From NCBI RefSeq assembly GCF_003173035.1, contig NZ_QGLE01000004.1, positions 1-64,000 of the forward strand: DNA of 64,000 bases, read 5' to 3'. The stretch is from Zavarzinia aquatilis (GTDB lineage Bacteria > Pseudomonadota > Alphaproteobacteria > Zavarziniales > Zavarziniaceae). The notes below the pieces were generated by a model. The model ran no database searches, was not told where the DNA came from, and saw only the letters and a program-made list of their open reading frames with translations. The translations under genes and the position numbers were made by a program. This document shows, one piece after another, positions 45,415-54,300 of the stretch (its first letter is position 1; every line of letters begins with the position of its first letter).

Positions 45415-45729
45415 TCAGGCGACGGCGATGCTGGTGATCTTCAGGACGGTCAGGTCCTGGCGATGGCCGTTCTTGCGGCGCGAATTCTGGCGGCGACGCT
45501 TCTTGAAGACGATCAGCTTCGGGCCGCGGGCCTGGCCGACGATCTCGGCGGTGACCGTGGCACCGGCGACCGTGGGCGCGCCGATGGTGACATTCTCGCC
45601 CTCGCCGACCATCAGAACCTGGTCCAGCGACAGGGAGGCACCGGCTTCGCCTTCGAGGCGTTCGACGGTGATGACTTCGTTCTCGACGACCTTGTACTGC
45701 TTGCCGCCGGTCTTGATAACCGCAAACAT
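45415..45729 (-). CDS. rplU: 50S ribosomal protein L21
   Basis: This is a 104-residue L21. It has [20 protein letters not shown], then [10 protein letters not shown] and the C-terminal RNA-binding [23 protein letters not shown] 45729 is the standard start; the 7-codon extension upstream is rejected. A near-consensus promoter lies about 118 nt upstream, leaving a leader of roughly 110 nt, long enough for autoregulation as known for some ribosomal-protein operons. Confidence 0.98.
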   Translation of the reverse strand: MFAVIKTGGKQYKVVENEVITVERLEGEAGASLSLDQVLMVGEGENVTIGAPTVAGATVTAEIVGQARGPKLIVFKKRRRQNSRRKNGHRQDLTVLKITSIAVA

Positions 45730-45846
45730 TCGACCCAGTCCTTCTTGCACAGGCTATTCCGCCTGCTGCCGTCTTCCGCGGCAGGGGCCCGACTGGAGCC
45801 CATAAGTTAAAACCACGGCGGACGCCTGCCCACCGCGAGACGGCGC

Positions 45847-45874
45847 ACTATAGCGATGAAGATGGGGGAGTCAA
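45847..45874 (-). promoter_or_regulatory. Sigma-70 promoter of rplU-rpmA
   Basis: On the minus strand TTGACT (45874-45869), a 16-nt spacer and TATAGT (45852-45847) closely match the housekeeping consensus. It points to rplU, 118 nt downstream. The -35 box lies 8 nt from the stop of the preceding hypothetical gene. Confidence 0.75.
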
Positions 45875-45881
45875 CGCCTGA

Positions 45882-46271
45882 TCAGCGGGCCTTGGACAGC
45901 GCGTCGAAGTCTTCGGTGCGGAACAGCGCCCGCTTGACGCTGACGTTGTTGGCTTTGTCGACAGTGCCGGTGAAAACGGCCGGGATGGTGTCGGACAACG
46001 CGATGGGATCCCTCCGCTCCGCGCCGGGCGCGGGGTCGAAGTTGAGCACCACATGGACATTGGCCGTGGCGATGAAGCGCTCGCCATCGTTCGCCATCGT
46101 GACATAGACTGGTTCGATCACGCGCGTTTCGGTGCGGCTGGACAGCGTGTCCAGCTTATCCTTCCAGTCCGGCAGATTGGCCATTCGCTCGATATCGGTA
46201 ACGGCCCGCCGAACCAAAGACCTGGGATCCTCTGGACCTGCCGTATTGCGCAAGGCGCTGTTCATCGCCAT
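45882..46271 (-). CDS. Hypothetical protein, partner of FRG-domain protein
   Basis: This 129-residue protein was not recognised. It has no signal peptide or membrane span. The first half is helical (PRSLVRRAVTDIERMANLPD); the second half is strand-rich (VIEPVYVTMANDGERFIATA, VHVVLNFDPAPG) and ends in VKRALFRTEDFDALSKAR. ATG 46271 was chosen; a TTG at 46292 and an ATG at 46265 are alternatives. It lies 48 nt downstream of the FRG gene on the same strand, and base composition is less GC-biased than in the flanking ribosomal genes. The pair looks like a small accessory cassette. Confidence 0.65.
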   Translation of the reverse strand: MAMNSALRNTAGPEDPRSLVRRAVTDIERMANLPDWKDKLDTLSSRTETRVIEPVYVTMANDGERFIATANVHVVLNFDPAPGAERRDPIALSDTIPAVFTGTVDKANNVSVKRALFRTEDFDALSKAR

Positions 46272-46319
46272 CCGACTGCCAGCCTTTCGCAACGACAGGT
46301 GCGATTCAGCGCACCACCA

Positions 46320-47099
46320 TCAAATGAGCCCGCTCCCTGAACCGAGGCCTATGCCCCGCTCATGACGCCAGCGAAGAGTATGGCACAACGCATCGAGATC
46401 ACAATAGATCACCGCCCGATCAATGCCGATATAGTGCAGTCGCCGTTGGAAAAAAGGCTTCATGGCACTCGGTATTTGAAATTTTTCCGGCGGATTCTTT
46501 GGGCTCCAGGGCATGAACGGGTCGCGATGGATGGTGAAAAAGCCTCGCTGCGCCGAAAGGCGGGGCGCCGCTATGGAAGGGGAGAGAAGCGCGACATCGT
46601 GGTCGATGCCGAAGGGGCTTGACTGCGCGTGCGATGCGTCGATCTGCGGGATGCCGATCTTCGACAGCGCGACGACCTCACCCGGGAAGTCCCGGGACTC
46701 CGTCGAGGGCTCGATCGCGAAATAACAGGCGATCAGGGGATTGCTCGTCCAGTCCAGCAATCGGGTCGGCAGACCGTGGTGCTGTGCGAGCGCGAGCCAG
46801 GCCCAATCGTCCTTGGGTCTGCCGTCGTCGAAGAGATGGCTGAGCCGGCGGAACTCGAGGAACAGCGACTGCTCCTCCTGCAAGAGCGTGCGTTTTTCAG
46901 CGTCGCCGCCGACCAGGGCCTCGATTTCCAGCCGCCGTTCCTTCGCCTTCCCCCGGCCGATGGAGGGCTTCAGTTCATAAGCCTTGTTGGAATGTCCCCG
47001 GAACAGCCATGGGTCGCCGCTATGCGCGTCCACCCATTCGAGAAACTGGCGCCAATGCTGCGCGGCTTCAAACTTGGCATCTCTCGAAGGGTCGGGCAC
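46320..47099 (-). CDS. FRG domain-containing protein
   Basis: This 259-residue protein carries the FRG domain: DPWLFRGHSNKAYELKPSIG near the start, EFRRLSHLF, then LALAQHHGLPTRLLDWTSNP and LIACYFAIE. The domain has no established activity but often appears in mobile and defence-related loci. The start is GTG 47099 with GGGG 6 nt upstream. The C-terminal 100 residues (FFTIHRDPFMPWSPKNPPEK) are outside the core domain. The coding sequence is visibly less GC-rich than its neighbours (for example 46370-46500), which suggests acquisition by transfer. A role in phage defence is only a possibility. Confidence 0.85.
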   Translation of the reverse strand: MPDPSRDAKFEAAQHWRQFLEWVDAHSGDPWLFRGHSNKAYELKPSIGRGKAKERRLEIEALVGGDAEKRTLLQEEQSLFLEFRRLSHLFDDGRPKDDWAWLALAQHHGLPTRLLDWTSNPLIACYFAIEPSTESRDFPGEVVALSKIGIPQIDASHAQSSPFGIDHDVALLSPSIAAPRLSAQRGFFTIHRDPFMPWSPKNPPEKFQIPSAMKPFFQRRLHYIGIDRAVIYCDLDALCHTLRWRHERGIGLGSGSGLI

Positions 47100-47154
47100 G
47101 TCTTACCCCGAATGATTGCATCGCCGGAAAGTAAACCAACCCCGTGGAGGGGCT

Positions 47155-47457
47155 TCAATCGGAAATGCCGGTCGGCAGCGGATTACGGCAGCCCCAGCCG
47201 GACAGCACGGCGGCGACCGCCTCGGCCGTGAAGTGGCGGGCGGCCTCGCGGTCGTAGCCCTCGGCCAGCAGGGCATCGTAATCGGAAAAGCCGTGGCGGG
47301 CATAGGCGACCAGCGCCGCCCAGGCGGCGACCGGCGCCGGGGCATGGGCCATCTGGCGCGAGCCCAGCGCCCGGTCGATCACCGCCGTTCGGTCCTTCGC
47401 CGGCAGGGCCGGGGCCTCGATATCCAGCGCCCGCCCGATCGCCTCCGCCCGTTTCAC
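47155..47457 (-). CDS. DUF2293-like protein
   Basis: This is a 100-residue protein. Its C-terminal half matches the DUF2293 pattern: ALVAYARHGFSDYDALLAEG, then YDREAARHFTAEAVAAVLSGW. Function unknown. The GTG start at 47457 is supported by GGGAGG 7 nt upstream. It lies between the FRG gene (same strand) and the oppositely oriented tRNA-Ser gene. A DUF2293 protein is common in alphaproteobacterial genomes, so this may be the edge of the native backbone. Confidence 0.7.
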   Translation of the reverse strand: MKRAEAIGRALDIEAPALPAKDRTAVIDRALGSRQMAHAPAPVAAWAALVAYARHGFSDYDALLAEGYDREAARHFTAEAVAAVLSGWGCRNPLPTGISD

Positions 47458-47558
47458 CCGATGCCTCCCGCCAAGCCCGTCGCCAGCCTACAAAAAACCC
47501 TTTGCAACCGGCACTGTCCTCGGCTATCTCTCCCCGCCTTGACGACCCGATGTCTCGC

Positions 47559-47648
<90 letters not shown>

Positions 47649-48031
47649 CTTCCCCTTGATCGTTTTGCGGTTTCGGCCTTCCTGAAAGGCGCCGCGCAGG
47701 GTGTGACCGCAAGCGGCGCCTCGTCGGCGTCAGGTCGGGCCGCCCGGTCTGCCATGTAATGAAGCCCGATGGAATGAAGGTGCGGGCCGTCCCGGACAAA
47801 AGGGACGGTGCCTGCAGGCTCGGATATGGCGACTGCGTCCGGCGTGGGTATCGCGAAGGTCGGCATCACATCGGCCTTGCGGCCGGCTGACGCTGTCGGT
47901 TCAGGGGGCTGGCCATTGAGCGAGACCGAAGGCGTGAGCCGGGCTCGCGGGTCAAGCCACGCCGTCCCGGACGATTCGGATCGTCGGCGCTAACGCATTG
48001 CTTTCAAAGGTATGATTGGCAAAGGGATGAT
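47649..48031. other. Gap between the two tRNA genes
   Basis: These 383 bases lie between tRNA-Ser (plus) and tRNA-Arg (minus), which are convergent. No gene, clear terminator or phage-type attachment core was recognised. A tandem 15-bp near-repeat sits at the tRNA-Arg 3' end (48006-48035). Confidence 0.5.
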
Positions 48032-48108
48032 TGGCGCGCCCGAAGAGATTCGAACTCCTGACCCTCAGATTCGTAGTCTGATGCTCTATCCAGCTGAGCT
48101 ACGGGCGC
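48032..48108 (-). tRNA. tRNA-Arg (ACG)
   Basis: This is a 77-nt tRNA on the minus strand. It begins GCGCCCGTAGCTCAG, has anticodon loop CTACGAA (anticodon ACG, read as ICG after deamination, so it serves CGU/CGC/CGA), T-arm GGAGTTCGAATCTC, and ends CGGGCGC-G-CCA with CCA encoded. Confidence 0.95.
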
Positions 48109-48446
48109 GCTGTCCATCATGCGGCGTGGCCGCTTCGGAGGCCGGGAAGCTAGCCGAAGGGGGCAGGGCTTGCAACAGGGAATTTTCGGGAATTTTGTGG
48201 CCGTCGCGGCGCCCCTGTGTCGCTCGCCGGGCGGTGTGGCCAGACGAGGGCGCGACTTAATGGCAACGATATGGAATCTTTCGGTTTTCGGCGCTTGTCG
48301 CCCCATGGCCCTTGTGGCTAGTATCGCTCCCGGCTTGAGGGGGCTGCTAAGGGTGCGGTCGGGCTGGGTGCGCGGGTTTTTCCGATTCGGCGCCTGGCCG
48401 GACTAGGTTGGCAGCAGCCCGGCTGTTGGAGAACGAGTGAACCGGG
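48109..48446. other. Upstream region of lipoprotein gene
   Basis: These 338 bases lie between tRNA-Arg and the lipoprotein gene. They must hold the tRNA-Arg promoter (minus strand) and the lipoprotein promoter (plus strand), but no box stands out clearly. No short gene was recognised. Confidence 0.45.
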
Positions 48447-49577
48447 ATGGCTTTCGCGACCGAACGTGCCGTTGATTTTGCCGTGCGCCCCGCGGCCGCG
48501 TCCTTGCTTTCGCAGGTGCGGCGCAGTCGCTTCCGTCCCGTGGCCGCGCTCGTGCTTTCCGCCGTCGCCCTCGGCGGTTGCTCGTGGTTCGCGCCGACGC
48601 CGCCCGTCGGCAATACCGGCCTGCCGAGCGATTTCGAGATCACCTCGACCGGAACCATCGTCGGCCGCAAGGTCGAACAGCTGCAGAGCGATCTCGGCCG
48701 CCTGAAATCCGCCGTCGATGCGCAGCAGCAGAATTACAACGCCCTGCTGTCGCAGACCGTGCGCTCCTCCGAGGCCTATCACGGCGTCGTCGCCGCGGTG
48801 CAGGCGCGGCTGCAGCTCGGCACGACCCCGGGCAACCCGCTGCTGGTCCAGCAGTGGAACCAGGCCCAGCGCGAGCTGGACAATGTCACGGGCAATGTGA
48901 CCGCCCTCGGTCAGCTGGCCAGCCAGGTGTCCTCGTCCTCGACTTCGGCGGCCTATCTGCTCGATTCGACCCGCGCCGCCCTTGGTCTGTCGGGTGGTAT
49001 CGACCAGGACCGCATCGCCCTCAACCTGATCGAAGACGATACTTCGCGTCTGCTCGTCCGCATCGACCGGCTGATGACCGCGCTGTCGGACCAGATTTCG
49101 CGCCAGACCGTCTATGTCTCGGGCGAGCGCTCGAATCTGACCACCCTCGCCCTCGCGATCAAGAACGGCGAGCTTTATGGCGATTCGATCGCGACGCGCA
49201 CCTTCACGCCCAGCCGGGTGTCCGCGACGCCGACCTTCTACGAGGCGCCCCCGGCCGCCGAGGCGGTGCTGGATGACCGCCGGCCGCTCGTCGTGATCCG
49301 TTTCGACCAGCCGGGTGTCGCCTATCAGCAGGCGCTCTATACCGCCGTCTCCAAGGTGCTGGAGCAGCGGCCGCAGACCGGCTTCGATCTGGTCGCGGTC
49401 AGCCCCGCCGGCGGCAGCGCGTCGGAAGTCGCGATGAATCAGAACAAGTCGAAGCAGAACGCCCAGGGCGTGCTGCGCACCCTGACCGACATGGGGCTGC
49501 CGTCCGACCGTGTCTCGGTCGCGGCCACCACGAGCGCCGATGCCGCGGTGCCGGAAGTCCGGCTCTATATCCGCTGA
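48447..49577 (+). CDS. Predicted lipoprotein with coiled-coil region and OmpA-like C-terminal fold
   Basis: This is a 376-residue protein. A hydrophobic segment ends in a lipobox (VLSAVALGGC, Cys45), although about 28 mostly polar residues precede it. A helical region at about 75-240 follows (GRKVEQLQSDLGRLKSAVDA, QQWNQAQRELDNVTGNVTAL). The last 100 residues (RPLVVIRFDQPGVAYQQALY, QNAQGVLRTLTDMGLPSDRV) have the beta-alpha-beta rhythm of OmpA-like peptidoglycan-binding domains. That fold assignment is inference. Function unknown. The ATG follows a weak Shine-Dalgarno. It is a single gene convergent with the P1 peptidase. Confidence 0.75.
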   Translation: MAFATERAVDFAVRPAAASLLSQVRRSRFRPVAALVLSAVALGGCSWFAPTPPVGNTGLPSDFEITSTGTIVGRKVEQLQSDLGRLKSAVDAQQQNYNALLSQTVRSSEAYHGVVAAVQARLQLGTTPGNPLLVQQWNQAQRELDNVTGNVTALGQLASQVSSSSTSAAYLLDSTRAALGLSGGIDQDRIALNLIEDDTSRLLVRIDRLMTALSDQISRQTVYVSGERSNLTTLALAIKNGELYGDSIATRTFTPSRVSATPTFYEAPPAAEAVLDDRRPLVVIRFDQPGVAYQQALYTAVSKVLEQRPQTGFDLVAVSPAGGSASEVAMNQNKSKQNAQGVLRTLTDMGLPSDRVSVAATTSADAAVPEVRLYIR

Positions 49578-49583
49578 TCCTGC

Positions 49584-49603
49584 CCCGGCGCTTCCGCGCC
49601 GGG
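49584..49603. terminator. Hairpin between convergent lipoprotein and peptidase genes
   Basis: CCCGGCGC (49584-49591), TTCC, GCGCCGGG (49596-49603) form a perfect 8-bp stem between two convergent stops. No T-run follows on either strand, so it may be a weak or factor-assisted terminator. Confidence 0.45.
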
Positions 49604-49619
49604 CTGCTGCATCTCCCGA

Positions 49620-50654
49620 CTATTCCGACGGACCCCAGCTGTCCCGATATGACCGCAGTTCGCCGAGGCTTGCCGCTTCGTAGACGCCGCGCGCCACCGC
49701 CCGGGCCAGGCAATCCGCCGCCAGATGGCCCAGCCGCGCGATGGCAAGGGCCGGGGGGGCATCGAGCGGCCGGCGCCCGGTCGAAACGGCGAAGACCGTG
49801 TCGCCGTCGAAGGGCGTGTGAGCGGGGCGCAGCGCTCGGGCCAGTCCGTCCTGCGCCTGCATGGCGAAACGCTTGGCCTGCGCCTTGTCCAGGCTGACAT
49901 TGGTGGCGACGATGGCGATGGTGGTGTGGCCGCCCATCACCACCTTGCCGTCAGCGGGCAGATCGTAGTCGGGCGGGCGCACGGCCTCGGCCCGGCCGGG
50001 CTTGCGGCCGCCGAATTCGTCGCCCCATTCAAAGGGGTGCGCCCAGAACACCGGACTGCCCGGCATCAGCGCGCTGCCGACGGCATTGACCGCGACCAGC
50101 GCCCCGACCTCGATGCCGTCGACGACGACGGAGGCGGAACCGAGCCCGCCCTTCAGCCTGCCGCAGACCGCGCCATAACCCGCGCCCGCATTGCCGAGGG
50201 CGAAATCGAGCCCGACGGCACGCAGCGCGTCCACGCCCAGCCGGCGATAGGGTGGTTCCAGTCCCCAGGCCTTGTCGCCGCCATTGCCGAGGTCGAACAG
50301 GATCGCGGAGGGCACCACGGGCACCCGCATGGGCGCGCTGCCGATCTCGATGCCGATACCGGCGGCCGAGAGCGCGGCCGTCACCCCGTCCGCCGCGCCG
50401 AGCCCGAAGACGGAGCCGCCGGACAGCACCAGGGCATGAAAATCGCTGAGGAAATTCACCGGATCGAGACTGTCGGTCTCGCGCGTGCCGGGGGCGCCGC
50501 CGCGCTGATCGACCGCCATCACCGCGGGTTGATCGGGCAGCAGCACGGTGACGCCGCTGCGCCGCGCGAGGTCTTCGGCGTTGCCGACCCGAAGGCCGGA
50601 CACATCGGTGATGAGGTTGCGCGGGCCGGGGACAGGGCCCAGGCGTTCGTTCAC
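49620..50654 (-). CDS. P1 family peptidase (DmpA/BapA-like, Ntn-type autoprocessing)
   Basis: This is a 344-residue protein. It has ITDVSGLRVGNAEDLARRSG, then LVLSGGSVFGLGAADGV, GNAGAGYGAVCGRLKGGLGS and the probable self-cleavage/nucleophile site GGHTTIAIVATNVSLDKAQA (Thr244/Thr245). Family members are aminopeptidases, D-esterases or beta-aminopeptidases that cut themselves into two chains. There is no signal peptide. The GTG at 50654 overlaps the parA-like stop (GTGA), so the two genes are translationally coupled, an unusual pairing. Confidence 0.87.
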   Translation of the reverse strand: MNERLGPVPGPRNLITDVSGLRVGNAEDLARRSGVTVLLPDQPAVMAVDQRGGAPGTRETDSLDPVNFLSDFHALVLSGGSVFGLGAADGVTAALSAAGIGIEIGSAPMRVPVVPSAILFDLGNGGDKAWGLEPPYRRLGVDALRAVGLDFALGNAGAGYGAVCGRLKGGLGSASVVVDGIEVGALVAVNAVGSALMPGSPVFWAHPFEWGDEFGGRKPGRAEAVRPPDYDLPADGKVVMGGHTTIAIVATNVSLDKAQAKRFAMQAQDGLARALRPAHTPFDGDTVFAVSTGRRPLDAPPALAIARLGHLAADCLARAVARGVYEAASLGELRSYRDSWGPSE

Positions 50655-51289
50655 TTCGCGCCGAGCCGTTCGGCGACCTCGGCGGCGAGGGCGCGGATTT
50701 CCTCGGCCGCCGGGCTCTTGCCCTGCGCCTCGGTGACGCCGAGACCGTCGAGCAGGCTGGCGGCGAAGGCGGTACGATTGCCGAGGCGGGACAGCGCCAC
50801 CGGATAGCCGGCCTTGGCGATTTCGCGCAGCACCTGTTCGTTCAGATTGCCGCGGGGCGAGACGCGGTTCAGCACCAGCATGAAGGGCACCTTGCTGGTG
50901 CCGGCGAGATCGAGCGTCGGCTTGGTCGCCCACATGTCCATGGGCGAGAGCTGCATCGGCACCAGCATCAGGTCGGCGGCGCGGATCGCGGTCTTGGCGG
51001 TCGATTCCGTGTGGGGCGGGCTGTCGACCACGACGATGTCACCCTCGCGCCGGGCGCGGTCGATCTCGGTCCCGGCCTTCCAGCCGGGTGCCGCCTTGAC
51101 CGGAATGGCGACATTGCCGACACCGAAGGCCGCCCGCACCCGCACCCAGGCGGCCAGGCTCTGCTGCGGGTCGGTATCGACCACCACGACCCTGTGCCCG
51201 GCTTCCGCCAGGGCGACGGCGAGATGGGCCGCCACCGTCGTCTTGCCGGCGCCGCCCTTCTGCTGCGCGACCGTCACCACCTTCGCCAT
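50651..51289 (-). CDS. ParA/MinD-family ATPase (orphan)
   Basis: This is a 212-residue deviant-Walker ATPase. It has KVVTVAQQKGGAGKTTVAAH (Walker A with signature Lys), VVVVDTDPQQSLAAW and IVVVDSPPHTESTAKTAIRA. There is no partner parB-like gene or parS-type repeat nearby. ATG 51289 follows GGGGG by about 8 nt; an in-frame ATG at 51313 is possible. Orphan ParA proteins position cargoes such as chemoreceptor arrays or carboxysomes, so plasmid partition is not implied. It is coupled to the P1 peptidase downstream. Confidence 0.88.
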   Translation of the reverse strand: MAKVVTVAQQKGGAGKTTVAAHLAVALAEAGHRVVVVDTDPQQSLAAWVRVRAAFGVGNVAIPVKAAPGWKAGTEIDRARREGDIVVVDSPPHTESTAKTAIRAADLMLVPMQLSPMDMWATKPTLDLAGTSKVPFMLVLNRVSPRGNLNEQVLREIAKAGYPVALSRLGNRTAFAASLLDGLGVTEAQGKSPAAEEIRALAAEVAERLGAK

Positions 51290-51394
51290 GTCGTGCCCCC
51301 GATTCGTCGCCATATCCCTTGGTTGCGTTGCAGGATAAGACGCCCTGTCACGAGATAGAAGCGAAACAGGCGCCCCGGGGACACGGAGTCGCGG

Positions 51395-54300
51395 TCAGAC
51401 GAACTCGAAGTCCGATGCCGCGATGGTGAAGGCAGCGGCGCTGCGGATTTCGATCACGCTGGTCGGATCGGCCAGCAGGGTCAGGGTCACCACCGTGGTG
51501 CCATCGCCCGCGATGGCGAAATCCGACAGGTCGTCGGCGACGGTGCCGGTGACGCGCAGGAGGTCGATGCCGTCCTCCCAGTCGGTGATGGTGTCGTGGC
51601 CGAAGTCCCGGGCGGTGAACAGGAAACGGTCGAGCTGGGTGCCGCCGGTCAACGTGTCGTCGCCTTCCTCGCCCCGCAGGAAATCGCGGCCCGAGCCACC
51701 GGACAGGGTATCGTTGCCGCGCCCGCCGAACAGCGTGTCGTTCTCGCCGCCGCCAAACAGGCGATCGTCGCCGCGCCCGCCGCGCAATGTGTCCTGGCCG
51801 CCCTGGCCTTCGAGCTTGTCGATGTCGTCGCCGCCGATCAGCTCGTTGCGCCCATCGTCGCCGCGCAGGACGTTCCGCCCCGTGGCCGAGCCGAGGATGT
51901 TCTCGATCCCGCTGAAAGTGTCGCCTTCGGCGTCGCCGGTGCCCGCTCGCGCACCGTCGAGCGAAACGGTGACACCCGCCGAATCGGCATAGCTGGCGGT
52001 GTCGACGCCATCGCCGCCGTTCAGGGTGTCCGCCCCGGCGCCGCCGGCCAGCACGTCGTCGCCGCCGTCGCCCTGCAACGTGTCGTCGCCGCCGCGGCCG
52101 TCCATCAGGTCGGCATCTCCGCCGCCCGACAGCGTGTCGCCGTCCCCGCCGCCGCGCAGGGTGTCGGCGAAGTCGGAGCCGACGAAACTCTCGATCGAGC
52201 GATAGGTGTCGCCGGTGGCGAAGCCGGTGTTCAGGCTGCCGTCGGCGAGATCGAGGGTGATGCCGGCCGTGGCCAGGAAATAGCTGGCCCGGTCGGCGCC
52301 CTGGCCGCCGTCGAAATTCTCCCGGCCGGCGCCGGCGATGAAATTGTCGCTGCTGCCGAGGCCCTCGAAGCTGAGATCCTGATCGCCGCCGATGAAGATG
52401 TCGATGAACTGGCTACCGCGGAACGCCTCGATCGAGACAAAACTGTCGCCGGTCGCGTCGCCGCTGGTGAACTCGGGCGCGGTCCGCAGGTCGAGGACGA
52501 CGCTGCGGATCGAGTTTTCGTAAGACGCGGTGTCGAAGCCGTCGCCGCCGTCGAGCGTATCGCCGCCGATCCCGCCGATCAGCACGTCATTCTCGCCGCC
52601 GCCCTGCAGCGTGTCGGCGAGATTGCCGCCCACCAGCGTGTCGGCGCCGCGCCCGCCGCGCAGGGTCATGGCCTGATCCACAGCGCCGCGGATTTCGTCG
52701 TCGAACGCCGTGCCCTCGATGATCTCGACGCTGACGAAGGTGTCGCCCGCCGCATCGCCCCGGCCAAAGCCGGCATCGTTCATGTCGAGGGCGATGCGCG
52801 AGGCCGCGCCGGCATAGCTCGCGGTATCGGTGCCGTCGCCCCCGTCGAGTGCATCGGCGCCGCCCGCGCCGATCAGCGTGTCGTCGCCCGCGTCGCCGAA
52901 CAGCTGGTCATTCCACAGCCCGCCATCCAGCCGGTCGTCGCCGCCGTCGCCGTGCAGCACGTCGTCGCCCGACTGGCCGATCAGCGTGTCACCGCTGGCG
53001 CCGCCGTCGAACCGGTTGCCGGCATCGTCGCCGGACATGACATCGGCGAAAGCCGAGCCGACCCAGCGTTCGATGCTGAAGAATGTATCGCCCGCCGCGT
53101 CGCCCGAATTGGCTGCCGGCGTCGCCAGATTCAGCGTGATGGCGAAGGCGGCCGTCTCGTAGGACGCGGTATCGAAACCGTCGCCGCCCGACAGCTTGTC
53201 CTTGCTGCCACCGCCGATCAGCGTGTCGTCGCCGCCGAGGCCGGAAAGTTCGTTGATACCCTTGTCGCCGATCAGACGGTCGTCGTGAGACGAGCCGATC
53301 AGATTCTCGATGCTGGTCAGGATGTCGCCCGCGGCCTCGCCGGTGAAGCCCTGGCCGAGGGTAAGGTCGACATGAACCGGCTTTTGCGACAGGCGATAGG
53401 TCGCCGTGTCGGTGCCGACCCCGCCATTCAGCCGGTCGCCGCCGGTGCCGCCCATCAGGATGTCGTCGCCGTCGCCGCCCTGGATGTCGTCGTCGCCGCC
53501 GTTGCCGCGCAGGTCGTCCGCGCCGCCGAAGCCGCGCAGCCGGTTCACATTGTCGTCGGCCAGAACGAAGTCGCCGGCCTCGGTGCCGTCGACATTCTCG
53601 ATGCCGAAGATCGTGTCCGACAGGCCCGAGGCGGAAGCATTGCCACCGCTGCCGAAATCCTGCAGCGAGACGCTGACCGGCCCCGCGATGTCGCGATAGC
53701 TGACGGTGTCCGTGCCCGTGCCACCGTCGATCAGATTGATGCCGAGGCCGCCCGCCAGCGTGTCGTCGCCGGCCAGGCCGAACAGGTCGTCGTTGCCGTC
53801 CCGCCCCTCGAAGACATTGGCGACCGCCTTGCTCTCGCCCTTGATGATGTCGCGGAAGCGCGAGCCGATGACATTCTCGACACTGGTCAGACGGTCGCCT
53901 TCGGCGAAGCCGCCAGTGCCGGCGCTGCCGTCGGTCGAGATGGTGACGCCGGCGGTCGAAATCTGGTAATCGGCCGTATCGGTGCCGGTGCCGCCGTCCA
54001 GCCGGTCGGCGCCGCCCCGGCCGTCCAGCACGTCATTGCCGCCGAGGCCCTTCAGGATGTTGGCGCCGTCGCCGCCGCCGAGAAAATCGCCGAACGCCGA
54101 GCCGGTCAGATTCTCGATGCTGATCAGCCGGTCGCCCAATTCGTCGGAATTGCCGATGATGATGTTGATGTCGGCGGTCCGGATCGACACCGATACGCCG
54201 GTGGGCGCGCTTTCGTAGCTCGCCGTGTCGTTGCCGTCGCCGCCGTCGAGCGTGTCCGCGCCGCCCCGGCCTTCGAGGATGTCGTCGCCGCCGAAGCCGC

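Noticed and set aside
45730-45846. A known-class L21 leader RNA or riboswitch
   Set aside because: A leader of about 110 nt exists between promoter and rplU, but I could not fit it to a described ribosomal-protein leader structure.
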